Shown in pieces: positions 8,740-16,468 of a DNA stretch of 39,905 nt. Position 1 is the first letter of the stretch. Each line of letters begins with the position of its first letter. The position numbers were made by a program, and so were the translations under genes. The notes under the pieces were generated by a model. The model was not told the DNA's origin. It ran no database searches and worked only from the letters and a program-made list of their open reading frames with translations. The DNA comes from Gemmatimonadota bacterium (lineage in GTDB: Bacteria > Gemmatimonadota > Gemmatimonadetes > Gemmatimonadales > GWC2-71-9): NCBI GenBank assembly GCA_003251175.1, contig QKHC01000132.1:1-39905 (forward strand), given 5' to 3'.

Positions 8740-8824
8740 GCTCCCTCGACTCGAGATCGTGGTGCCGGAAGTATAGCGGGCCGCGCTTGCTGTGCGAGAT
8801 GGTGCCCCATACGTTTGCCCGCGG

Positions 8825-9223
8825 ATGGCCCGGCTCGCCAGAGCCCGCTCCGTCTTTCGCGCGATCGCCGTCACGGTGGTGCCCGCGGCGGCCGCCCTCG
8901 ACGACGGCGCGTGGCGTGACCTCGAGGCGATCGTCGAGGACGAGATCGCCAAGCGACCTGCGCGCGTGCAACGGCAGATCCTCGCGCTGCTTCGCGCGAT
9001 CGATTTCCTGCCTCTGGCGCGCTACGGCCGCCGTTTCTCGGCTCTCGACCGCGCCCGCCGCACCCGGTTCCTGCACGCCCTCGAGCATGCCCCGGTCCTG
9101 CTGCTGCGGCGCGGCTTCTGGGGAATCCGCACCCTGGTGCTGATGGGGTACTACGCGCGGCCGGCCGCCGCGACGGCGATCGGGTACCGGGCCGATGCCC
9201 GCGGCTGGGAGGCGCGGCGGTGA
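8825..9223 (+). CDS. Small partner subunit of the GMC oxidoreductase (gluconate 2-dehydrogenase subunit 3-like)
   Basis: The ATG at 8825 gives 132 residues; an earlier in-frame start at 8792 is less likely because the protein then begins with an unrelated stretch. The sequence is mostly helical and basic, ending in [36 protein letters not shown]. That tail, with a hydrophobic helix, Tyr-Tyr and a proline, resembles small proteins encoded next to GMC dehydrogenases, such as the gluconate 2-dehydrogenase subunit 3 group. No twin-arginine motif is evident, though [15 protein letters not shown] could be a weak secretion or membrane-association segment. The stop overlaps the GTG of the GMC gene by 4 nt, so the two are made together and probably form a complex. 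Confidence 0.72.
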   Translation: MARLARARSVFRAIAVTVVPAAAALDDGAWRDLEAIVEDEIAKRPARVQRQILALLRAIDFLPLARYGRRFSALDRARRTRFLHALEHAPVLLLRRGFWGIRTLVLMGYYARPAAATAIGYRADARGWEARR

Positions 9224-10725
9224 GCGCGCGCCGCTACGACGTCGTCGTCGTGGGATCTGGGGCCGGCGGCGGCACCGTCGCGCAGGCGCTCGCGACGCTG
9301 GTGCGCGAGGGCGTGCGCGTGCTGGTACTCGAGCAAGGCCCCAGGTTCTCCGCAGCCGAATTCACCGGTCGCGAGCGCGAGATGGCCGGCGCACTGTACC
9401 ACGACTCGGGCGGTTTTCTCACCGCCGACGGCACCATGACCCTCGCCTTCGCGCATGCCTACGGCGGCTCGACGCTCGTCTACACGGGCACCTCGCTGCC
9501 GGCGCCCGAGCGCGTGATCCGGCGATGGGCGGTCCCCGGGCTCGATCACGGTGATCTCGCCCGCCGCTGCGCCCGCTACCTCGGGGAGAACAACGCACAC
9601 CTGCTGTCGCCCGCGGAGCTGAACGACAACAACCGGCTGTTCGCCGCGGGCGCCCGCGCCGCCGGGTATGTCGCTGAGCAATTCCCCGTCAATGTCCGCG
9701 GGTGCAAGGGATCGTCGCTGTGCAACCTCGGATGTCCCAACGACGCGAAGCAGGGGACCAACCGGGTGCAGCTTCCGGCCGCCGAGCGGAGCGGCGTGGA
9801 AGTCGTCACCCGCGCGGAGGTGCTGCGAATCGAGGCCGATCGGAGCCTCACCGTGCGGGTGAGCGAGGCGGCTCCGGGTGCCAAAGGTCATCCATCGGAG
9901 TGGGTACCGGGCGTGCACCAGGTCATCGCGCGGATGGTGATCGTCGCGGCCGGCGCCATCGGTAGTCCCGCACTGCTGCTGCGCTCCTCCCTTCCCCTGC
10001 CGCGCGCACTGGGACGGGGATTCACCTGCCACCCGGCGCTGATCCTCGTGGCGGCGCATCCTCGGCCGATCACCAACGACGTCGGGCACCCCAAGAGCTA
10101 CTTCGTGGACCGTGCCGCCGACGAGCGTTTCGTGCTCGAGACGTGCATGTACTTCCCGTTCACCACGGCCAAGGCGATCACGGGATTCGGCGATTCGCAC
10201 GCAGCACTGATGCGTGACTTCACGAACCTGCAGATGATCTTGCTGCTGGCGTGCGACCGCGCCGTCGCCGATAACCGCGTTGCCGTGGACGCCGCCGGGC
10301 GGCCCGTGGTGCACTACCGCTTCACCGAAGAGACGATCGGGGGGCTCGTTGCGGGAACACGGGCGTCAGCCCGAATCTTTTTCGGCGCCGGCGCCGAGCG
10401 CGTCCTGGCCCCGTTTGCTGATCCGCCGGTGCTCGACCGCAGCGCGAGCGGTGACATCGACAGCCGCATCACGCGACGCGGCTGGCTCCCGGGGACCATT
10501 ACGGTGTCCGCCGCGCACCTCATGGGGGGCTGCGCGATGGGTCGCGACGCGAGCGACTCCGTGACCGATGCCTGGGGGGTGGTGCACGGGCTGCCATGGC
10601 TCCGGGTGGCGGACGCCAGCCTCTTCCCCGACGGTCTCGAGATCAACCCCTACGTGACCATCATGGCACTGGCGGACCGGGTCGCCGAGGGCGCGCGGCG
10701 CGACCTGGCCGCCCTCGCGGACTAG
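9220..10725 (+). CDS. GMC-family FAD-dependent oxidoreductase
   Basis: The 501-residue enzyme starts with an FAD-binding Rossmann motif (YDVVVVGSGAGGGTVAQALA) and continues with LVLEQGP. The GMC core carries a Cys-rich motif (GCKGSSLCNLGCPNDAKQGTNRVQLP near residues 165-190), as in bacterial GMC dehydrogenases. IVAAGAIGSPALLLRS matches the GMC signature 2 region. The C-terminal domain has SAAHLMGGCAMG with the conserved catalytic histidine, then DASLFPDGLEINPYVTIMALADRVAE. GMC enzymes oxidise alcohols, sugars or sterols; the substrate here cannot be read. It is coupled to the small upstream partner and converges with the M56 gene, the two stops sharing the palindrome CTAG (10722-10725). Confidence 0.9.
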   Translation: MSARRYDVVVVGSGAGGGTVAQALATLVREGVRVLVLEQGPRFSAAEFTGREREMAGALYHDSGGFLTADGTMTLAFAHAYGGSTLVYTGTSLPAPERVIRRWAVPGLDHGDLARRCARYLGENNAHLLSPAELNDNNRLFAAGARAAGYVAEQFPVNVRGCKGSSLCNLGCPNDAKQGTNRVQLPAAERSGVEVVTRAEVLRIEADRSLTVRVSEAAPGAKGHPSEWVPGVHQVIARMVIVAAGAIGSPALLLRSSLPLPRALGRGFTCHPALILVAAHPRPITNDVGHPKSYFVDRAADERFVLETCMYFPFTTAKAITGFGDSHAALMRDFTNLQMILLLACDRAVADNRVAVDAAGRPVVHYRFTEETIGGLVAGTRASARIFFGAGAERVLAPFADPPVLDRSASGDIDSRITRRGWLPGTITVSAAHLMGGCAMGRDASDSVTDAWGVVHGLPWLRVADASLFPDGLEINPYVTIMALADRVAEGARRDLAALAD

Positions 10726-13274
10726 ATCCCCACCCGCCCCGCGCCGTCGAGGGCCCGCAGCGCCCGCTCGCGGTCGTAATCCGACAGATCCTCGACCGCG
10801 TCGCGGTACGCGGCGCGCGCCGCCTCGTCGAGACGGTGGCGCGACGCCACCGCGACGAGCACCTCCGCCCGCTCATGCCCGGGCTCCATGCCGGCCGCCG
10901 CACGCAGCACCGCGACGAGCAGACCCTCAGGCAGCCGCGGCTGCTCCACCAGCGAGCGCAACACCCGTCCGCGATCGTACTCGGAATCCATCGAGCCGAC
11001 GGCCGCGAAGAACGCCGGCTGCAGCGGCGCGGTCACCGCATGGAGCGCCGCCACCCCGACAAGCAGCTCCGCGAGGTCGTAGTCAGACCCGATCCGGCCT
11101 GCCGCAGCCACTACGTCGGCCACCACGGCGGGACTGGCATCACGTCGTGCCGCCACCGCGGCGAGCACCCGGCGACGCTCATAGTCCGACTCGAGCGTCT
11201 CCACCGCCGCGAAGAAGGCCGGACGCAAAGCCTCGTCGATGCCCCGCCCCCGCTGCCACTGGATCAGCAACCGCGCCAACTCGTAGTCAGAGTCCATCTG
11301 CCGCATGATCTCGAGCGCCAGCTCAGCCGCCTGGGGGTCCAGGTCGGCCCGCGCCAGGGCCGTGGACAGCACGCGGGCGCGCTCATAGTCCGACCCCAGC
11401 GAGCGGGCCGCCATCACGAAGGCGCGTTGCGCGGCGGGATCGATCGGTCCGCGGGCTGCCGTGACCAGCACCTGGGCCAGCTCGTAGTCGCTGTCGATGC
11501 TCTGCCCGGCCCAATCGAGCACCTGCGTGAGCCGAGCCGCATCGAGCTGGTCGCTCGCCAGCACGACCTGCGCGTACCGCCGACGGACGTGGTCGCCCTG
11601 CAGCTCCGACAACTCCTCGATCAAGCCCTCGATCCCGTGCTGCTGCACGATCCAACGTGCGCGCTCCTCGGCCGCGACGCCGCTCGAACGGAACATCACC
11701 GTGAGGGCGCCGGCGACCCAGCGACCCGCCTCCGCATCGTAGGGACGTTCCTCCCCGTTCACCCGGTAGCGCGATGCGAGGGCCCCGCTTCGCACCGTGA
11801 CGTCCAGCTCCCGTCGCACCTCCCCGTTGTCGGTCCCCAGCGTCACACTGCCACCGGGAGCGATGTGCGCGATGGCGGTGAAGTCGTCGTTGAACCGAAC
11901 CGGACCCTCGGCCACGAACCACAGGGAGCACCGGCCCACGGTCGTGGTCACCGCGGTGCCGTTGTTCACGTGTACCGAGCGCTGCCTGCCGTCGCGACGC
12001 GTTTCGCCGACACACTCTGGCAGGGTGTCGTCCGCCAACGCGACGGTCGCCGCGCCGTACGCGGCTGCCGTCCGCGCGGCGCTCACCGCGGCCGTTCCGC
12101 CACTGGCCCACGCCGTCTCTGCGCCCGTCGTCGTCGTACCCGCGAGCGAGCGGCCGGCCGCAGCGGCGGTGGGAGCAGCGCGCTCCGCCGCTGCTGCGCC
12201 GAGCGCGAGCATCGCACATGACGCCACAGTGGCCGCCAGTGCCACCTGCCGCGCACTGGGCAACGAACGGCGCCGGCCAGCATCCAGCACATCCCGCAGC
12301 CGAGTGGCGAGCTGGGAAGGTCGTGCCATCGGCAGCGCGGCAAGGGCAGCCTCGGCGCGGAACGCCCGCGCCAGCTCCAGCAGATGCGTCGCGTAATCGG
12401 ACGGCCGGGCGCCAGCACGGAGCACGCGGTCGTCACAGGCGCGCTCGCGCTCGATCCGCAATCCGCGCAGCGCGAGCCACGCAAGGGGGTTGAACCAGTG
12501 AATGGCGCAGGCCACGTGGGCGGCGAACTGGATCGCGCAATCGTATCGGGCCACGTGCGCCAGCTCGTGGCGCAGCACATCGCGGCGCCGCGGTGCGGTC
12601 CAGTGATCCGCATCCGCCGGAACGAGCACCACCGCCCGACGCACCCCCCAGGTCATCGGGATCACCGGGCCGCTGGCGCGGAGCAGCGTCACGGGCCGGC
12701 CGACGCCCATCTCCCGCGCGACCGCCGCGCACAACGCCAGCCATGCGGGATCCGTCACCGGCCGCGCGCGCCGGCGCAGCCGGACGATGCGGATCATCCC
12801 CAGCGCGAGCCATCCCGCCGCGATCAACACCCCGGCGGCCCACACCGGGAGAACCAAAGCCTGCCACCCCAACGCCTCAGGCGCAGTCACGGTCACGACC
12901 GGCTGCGGTGCGGCCGGCCGCTCCGCGACGAGCGACGATCCCGGTCCCGCGGGCAGTGCGGCGGTCGCCTGCAGCGATGGCGCCGGCGACCGGGCCTCGC
13001 CGGCGCTCGCAGTCCCCACCACGCGGGAGACAGGATGGCTCCACGGACCGCGCAGCGGAGGCAGGACCACGGTGGCGATCGGCAGTGCCAGCAGCCCGGT
13101 CACCGCCAGCACCCAGACCAGATGGCGCGCCGCCGCACCGCCACGACGCAATGCGAGCGTCACGAGCGCGGCGATTCCGACCCACAGCGTGCCCTTCACC
13201 CCCAAGGCGGCGATGTACGCGGGGCCCGGGAGCGGCGTGCCCGCCGCGGTCAGGGCCTGCAGGAACTCACGCAT
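10722..13274 (-). CDS. M56 (BlaR1-like) membrane metallopeptidase with C-terminal SDYE repeats
   Basis: The ATG at 13274 is preceded by a strong GGAGG site. The 850-residue protein has membrane helices near residues 18-42, 48-74 and 136-165. The cytoplasmic zinc protease site is H236-E237-L-A-H240, with the third ligand E277 in ERERACDD. A fourth helix lies near 344-362. The rest is extracytoplasmic: an Ala/Thr-rich linker, a beta-rich domain (about 420-530), then about nine tandem 34-residue helical repeats (561-850). In BlaR1/MecR1 a penicillin-binding domain occupies this side; here repeats replace it, so the signal is unlikely to be a beta-lactam. The gene follows blaI by 2 nt and should cleave or inactivate that repressor. 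No beta-lactamase is nearby. Confidence 0.9.
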   Translation of the reverse strand: MREFLQALTAAGTPLPGPAYIAALGVKGTLWVGIAALVTLALRRGGAAARHLVWVLAVTGLLALPIATVVLPPLRGPWSHPVSRVVGTASAGEARSPAPSLQATAALPAGPGSSLVAERPAAPQPVVTVTAPEALGWQALVLPVWAAGVLIAAGWLALGMIRIVRLRRRARPVTDPAWLALCAAVAREMGVGRPVTLLRASGPVIPMTWGVRRAVVLVPADADHWTAPRRRDVLRHELAHVARYDCAIQFAAHVACAIHWFNPLAWLALRGLRIERERACDDRVLRAGARPSDYATHLLELARAFRAEAALAALPMARPSQLATRLRDVLDAGRRRSLPSARQVALAATVASCAMLALGAAAAERAAPTAAAAGRSLAGTTTTGAETAWASGGTAAVSAARTAAAYGAATVALADDTLPECVGETRRDGRQRSVHVNNGTAVTTTVGRCSLWFVAEGPVRFNDDFTAIAHIAPGGSVTLGTDNGEVRRELDVTVRSGALASRYRVNGEERPYDAEAGRWVAGALTVMFRSSGVAAEERARWIVQQHGIEGLIEELSELQGDHVRRRYAQVVLASDQLDAARLTQVLDWAGQSIDSDYELAQVLVTAARGPIDPAAQRAFVMAARSLGSDYERARVLSTALARADLDPQAAELALEIMRQMDSDYELARLLIQWQRGRGIDEALRPAFFAAVETLESDYERRRVLAAVAARRDASPAVVADVVAAAGRIGSDYDLAELLVGVAALHAVTAPLQPAFFAAVGSMDSEYDRGRVLRSLVEQPRLPEGLLVAVLRAAAGMEPGHERAEVLVAVASRHRLDEAARAAYRDAVEDLSDYDRERALRALDGAGRVGI
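10725..11594 (-). repeat. Tandem 34-residue SDYE repeats in the M56 protein
   Basis: About nine in-frame units of 33-35 codons encode a motif near (I/L/M)-x-S-D-Y-E-x-x-x-V-L followed by a second helix ending in AAFFAAV or similar. Units one and nine are degenerate. The residue after SDYE/D alternates Leu, Arg, Leu, Arg, Leu, Arg, suggesting a two-unit (68-residue) superrepeat. Two helices per unit make a HEAT- or TPR-like solenoid the likely fold. Confidence 0.85.
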
Positions 13275-13276
13275 GG

Positions 13277-13663
13277 TTACCTCCCCTCCCGGCGCGCCTG
13301 TGCGATCAGCGCCGCGAGTCGATCGAGCTCGGCCTCCGTCAGCCGCGAACCGGACACGTCGAGCAGCGCGGCAACGGCCTGCTCGGGAGAGTCGTCGAAG
13401 AACGTGGTGATGAGCTGTCGCAGCGCGGAGCGGCGGGCCCGGTCGCGTGGCACCGTGGGCGCGAACACGTAGCGCGGACCGTCGTGCTCGTGGGTCAGGT
13501 GCCCCTTTTCCTCGAGGACGCGCAACAGGGCCCGCACCGCGGAGTAGCTCGGCGGATCGTCGAGCGCGGCCCGCACCTCGGCTGCCGTGGCCCGCCCCCG
13601 CTGGTAGATGGCGTCCATGATCTCTCGCTCGCGCCGCGAAAGCGGTGTCCTGGTGTCGCGCAT
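13277..13663 (-). CDS. blaI: BlaI/MecI-family transcriptional repressor
   Basis: The 128-residue protein has the BlaI layout. A winged helix-turn-helix covers about residues 8-75 (LSRREREIMDAIYQRGRATAAEVRAALDD, then SYSAVRALLRVLEEKGHLTHEHDGPRYVFAP). The C-terminal dimerisation region (LRQLITTFFDDSPEQAVAALLD, LTEAELDRLAALIAQARR) follows. Family members repress their own operon and are inactivated by the partner M56 protease, which cuts between the two domains. The partner gene begins 2 nt downstream. Two inverted repeats upstream (13705-13743) are the likely operators, implying autoregulation. Targets elsewhere in the genome are unknown; no beta-lactamase is in the window. Confidence 0.92.
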   Translation of the reverse strand: MRDTRTPLSRREREIMDAIYQRGRATAAEVRAALDDPPSYSAVRALLRVLEEKGHLTHEHDGPRYVFAPTVPRDRARRSALRQLITTFFDDSPEQAVAALLDVSGSRLTEAELDRLAALIAQARREGR

Positions 13664-13704
13664 CGCCGATCCCTTCCCGACGGGAGTGTCGCCCCAAGGG
13701 GTTC

Positions 13705-13743
13705 AGTGCTAGGAAAACAGCACTATGCTAAAAAACCAGCACT
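13705..13743. promoter_or_regulatory. Tandem inverted repeats, likely BlaI operators
   Basis: AGTGCT-N8-AGCACT (13705-13724) is a perfect 20-bp dyad. A second copy, TATGCT-N8-AGCACT, runs 13724-13743 and shares one base with the first, giving a 19-bp period. The core TGCT-N8-AGCA is kept in both. The spacers are A-rich on this strand (aggaaaac and aaaaaacc). The site lies 42 nt upstream of the blaI start, in a promoter position for the minus-strand operon. Confidence 0.65.
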
Positions 13744-13754
13744 CGATCCATCTG

Positions 13755-14987
13755 TCAACCCCCGCTGCCGCCCGCGCCGCGCTCTTCGGGAGCCGGAATC
13801 CGCCGGAACGACGCGTACAGCGCCATGTCATACGCGACCTTGAGACCGCCCCCGCACCACAACGGCGCCGCCAGACCCCAGGCCGCGATCGCCGCTCCGC
13901 TCAATGCCGGGCCCACCGCCCATCCCAGGTTGCGCACCAGGGTCGTCACTCCGAAGGCGCGCGTCCGATCGTGCCGCGGCACGACCGCCGCGACGTACGA
14001 TTGTCGCGTCGGCACGTCCATCTGGACCAGCGCCTCCCGCGCGAGAAACAACGCGACGGCCCAGCCGGCGCTCGGGGCGAACGGGAGGATCAGCAGCGCG
14101 GCGCTCGACGGCAGGTGGGTGAACACCATGGTGCGGACCAACCCGATGCGCCGGGCGAGGGCCGCAGCCGCGACGTAGGAACCGGCATTGAGCAGGCGCG
14201 CGCCGAAGAACAGCACGCCGAGGGCCGCCACATCGAGACCGAACCGGCGGAAGAACCAGTACGACATGATCGACCCAGCGAGAAACCCGCCGCCCAGGCT
14301 GTCGAAGGCGAACAGCGCCGACAGCCCCGCCAGTCGGCGCCCGCTGCCCGTGTGCGCTCCCGCCTCCGCGGATGACGGCGGCGACGGGGTTGGAAACGAG
14401 GACAGGCGTTGGTAGAGGCCGACCTGGGCTAGCATCGCCAGGGCAGCCACGCCGAAGGTGGCGCGCTGGGCCTCAACCGCCGCGAGCCCGAGCCCGCGCT
14501 CGAGCAGCAGCGGCAGACCAGCGGCCAAGCTGCCCGCCGTGGCGGCGAGATCCTGGATCAGGGTATAGCGCGTGAACAGTGCCGTCCGGCCGGCATCGGG
14601 CACGGCGTCGGCGAGGAGGGCCTGGTCGAGCGCCTGGGCGGCGCCGCGGTCGCGCCCCATCCCGTTCAGCATCCCGAGCAGCGCGGCCACACCGAGCGCG
14701 AGGGGGCTGGTCGTGACCGCGAATGTCGCCAGGCCCGCGGCCGACAGTGCGCTGACCCACACGAGCACCCGGCGCCGGTCGAGCCGGCTCGGCCGCAGCG
14801 CGATGACGGCGACACCCGCGGCGTTGCCGGCGAGACCCAGCGCGATCACCAGCCCAACGGCGCCCGGGCCGAGCCCGATGGCGGGGAGGTGGACGCCGAG
14901 CAGCACCGCGACCAGCGCCACCGCGAAGGCGCGGAGCGCGGCGGCCGCCGCGATACTGCCGCGGGCGCCCGGCCCGACGCTGGTCAG
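13755..14987 (-). CDS. MFS transporter, likely drug/metabolite efflux
   Basis: Twelve hydrophobic segments, a long central loop (residues near 185-215, Ser/Pro-rich) and LNGMGRDRGAAQALDQALLAD and VPTRQSYVAAVVP between helices mark an MFS carrier of the drug-efflux type. No in-frame ATG or GTG suits the start. The first reasonable codon is CTG at 14987, whose CTGA overlaps the stop of the decarboxylase gene by 4 nt, giving 410 residues; a GTG about 35 codons upstream would force a long overlap. The first membrane helix begins 12 residues after the CTG. Coupling to a PLP decarboxylase suggests the pair makes and exports an amine, but this is inference. Confidence 0.82.
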   Translation of the reverse strand: MTSVGPGARGSIAAAAALRAFAVALVAVLLGVHLPAIGLGPGAVGLVIALGLAGNAAGVAVIALRPSRLDRRRVLVWVSALSAAGLATFAVTTSPLALGVAALLGMLNGMGRDRGAAQALDQALLADAVPDAGRTALFTRYTLIQDLAATAGSLAAGLPLLLERGLGLAAVEAQRATFGVAALAMLAQVGLYQRLSSFPTPSPPSSAEAGAHTGSGRRLAGLSALFAFDSLGGGFLAGSIMSYWFFRRFGLDVAALGVLFFGARLLNAGSYVAAAALARRIGLVRTMVFTHLPSSAALLILPFAPSAGWAVALFLAREALVQMDVPTRQSYVAAVVPRHDRTRAFGVTTLVRNLGWAVGPALSGAAIAAWGLAAPLWCGGGLKVAYDMALYASFRRIPAPEERGAGGSGG

Positions 14988-16372
14988 CGTGCGGCGGCCC
15001 GCAGGATGGCCGCGACGGAGCGGTCGGCGTCCGCTTCGCTCGTGGCCCAGTTGCTCACCGAGATGCGCATCACCGCGACGCCATGCCACGTCGAGCCCGA
15101 GAGCCAGCAGGTTCCGTCGGCCTGCACGCGGCTCACGACGTCGCGCGTGAACGCGTCGGCGTCGCCGCCGTCGGCGGGCGTGAACCGGACCAGCACCTGG
15201 TTGAGCACGACGTCGTTGAGCACCGCGACACCGGGCGCAGCAGCGAGGCGATCCGCCATACGCCGCGCAATGTCGCACGACCGCTCGATCAGCTCCGCCA
15301 CACCGCGGCGGCCCAGGGCCCGCAGCGTGGCGTACACGGTGAACCCCCGCGCCCGGCGCGAGAACTCCGGCACCCAGTCGAGCTCGTCGCGCACCTCTCC
15401 GGCACCTTTGATCAAGTACTCCCCGCCCACGGCCATCGCCGCATGCAACGCCGCCGCCTCGCGCACGATCGCGACGCCGTTGTCGTAGGGCACGTTGAGC
15501 CACTTGTGTGCGTCCGTAGCCCAGCTGTCGGCGGTCTCGACGCCGGCCACCAGTCCGCGCCGTCGCTCTGCCGTGCGCGCCCACAGTCCGAATGCCCCAT
15601 CGACGTGGACCCAGGCACCATGCGCGCGCGCGGCGGCGACGACGTCGGACATCGGGTCGCAGGCGCCGCTGTTCACGTTGCCAACCTGCGCGCAGACGAC
15701 GGTCGGTCCGTCGCACCGCGCCAGCGCGTCGGCCAGCGCGTCGGGGCGCATGCGACCCTGGGCGTCAGCAGCCACCCGCATCGGGGTCTCGGCTCCCAGT
15801 CCGAGCAGCCGCAGGGCCATGAATACCGTGGAATGGGCTTCCTCGCTCAGGACCACGTGCAGGCGCGGCGCGCCCTGCAGCCCGCGGGCCTCGACGTTCC
15901 AGCCGACCCGCCGCAGCAGGGCGTGCCGCGCCGCCGCGAGACAGGTGAAGTTCGCCATCTGACAGCCGGTGACGAATCCGACGCCGGCATCGGGCGGCAG
16001 TCCGAGCAGATCGAGCAGCCAGCCCGCCGCCACCTCCTCGACCACTGACGCGGCAGGGCCCGCCGCGTACAGGCCGGCGTTCTGGTCCCACGCCGCGGTG
16101 AGCCAGTCGGCCGCCACCGCGACGGGCAGGCTCCCACCGATGACGAACCCGAAAAACCGTGGTCCCGCCGACGCCAACAATCCGGGCTCCGCTGCCTGCG
16201 CGAGCTCCTCGATCACCTGGGCGGCCGGCATGCCGGCGTCGGAGAGCGGCCCACCCAGGCTCGCGCGGAGCGCTGCGGCCGTGGTCCGGGGCGCGACCGG
16301 CCGGTCCGGCAGGCTGGTCAGGAAGCGGCGCGCGGCCCGCGCCGCCGCATCGAGTGCGGCTTGGTCGATCAC
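14984..16372 (-). CDS. PLP-dependent group II amino-acid decarboxylase
   Basis: I start at GTG 16372, which has AGAGGAG 5 nt upstream, rather than ATG 16423, which has no ribosome site. This gives 462 residues. The fold-type I decarboxylase motifs are clear: FFGFVIGGSLPVAVAADWL near the substrate entry, GFVTGCQMANFTCLAAAR, HVDGAFGLWA with the PLP-binding Asp, and TDAHKWLNVPYDNG with the Schiff-base lysine. The family includes aromatic L-amino acid, glutamate, aspartate and diaminobutyrate decarboxylases, plus some aldehyde synthases; the substrate is not decided by what I can see. It is coupled to an MFS exporter and divergent from the acyl-CoA synthetase. Confidence 0.9.
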   Translation of the reverse strand: MIDQAALDAAARAARRFLTSLPDRPVAPRTTAAALRASLGGPLSDAGMPAAQVIEELAQAAEPGLLASAGPRFFGFVIGGSLPVAVAADWLTAAWDQNAGLYAAGPAASVVEEVAAGWLLDLLGLPPDAGVGFVTGCQMANFTCLAAARHALLRRVGWNVEARGLQGAPRLHVVLSEEAHSTVFMALRLLGLGAETPMRVAADAQGRMRPDALADALARCDGPTVVCAQVGNVNSGACDPMSDVVAAARAHGAWVHVDGAFGLWARTAERRRGLVAGVETADSWATDAHKWLNVPYDNGVAIVREAAALHAAMAVGGEYLIKGAGEVRDELDWVPEFSRRARGFTVYATLRALGRRGVAELIERSCDIARRMADRLAAAPGVAVLNDVVLNQVLVRFTPADGGDADAFTRDVVSRVQADGTCWLSGSTWHGVAVMRISVSNWATSEADADRSVAAILRAAAR

Positions 16373-16455
16373 GTGGACTCCTCTGCGAAACGGGGTTCGG
16401 TCATCGCACAAACTCTCTTCCATGGGGAAAGGCGCAAGATCGCTGCGCCACGGGC

Positions 16456-16461
16456 TATCTT
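16456..16461 (+). promoter_or_regulatory. Candidate -10 element for the acyl-CoA synthetase, leaderless spacing
   Basis: TATCTT ends 7 nt before the ATG at 16469, with no ribosome site between. A transcript from here would begin at or beside the start codon. No good -35 is visible. Confidence 0.42.
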
Positions 16462-16468
16462 GTCATCC

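Noticed and set aside
6920-8776. Plus-strand 618-codon open frame
   Set aside because: It is antisense to the PQQ-type dehydrogenase, propeller and sugE genes. Its translation is low-complexity Arg/Pro/His-rich with no domain.
8740-8824. Guanidine riboswitch upstream of sugE
   Set aside because: The 85-nt divergent gap shows no paired hairpins with ACGR-type loops and no conserved guanidine-I core that I can recognise.
10596-12221. Plus-strand 541-codon open frame
   Set aside because: It runs antisense through the repeat part of the M56 gene and only mirrors those repeats.
16373-16423. ATG start of the PLP decarboxylase at 16423
   Set aside because: It has no ribosome site, whereas GTG 16372 has AGAGGAG at proper spacing.
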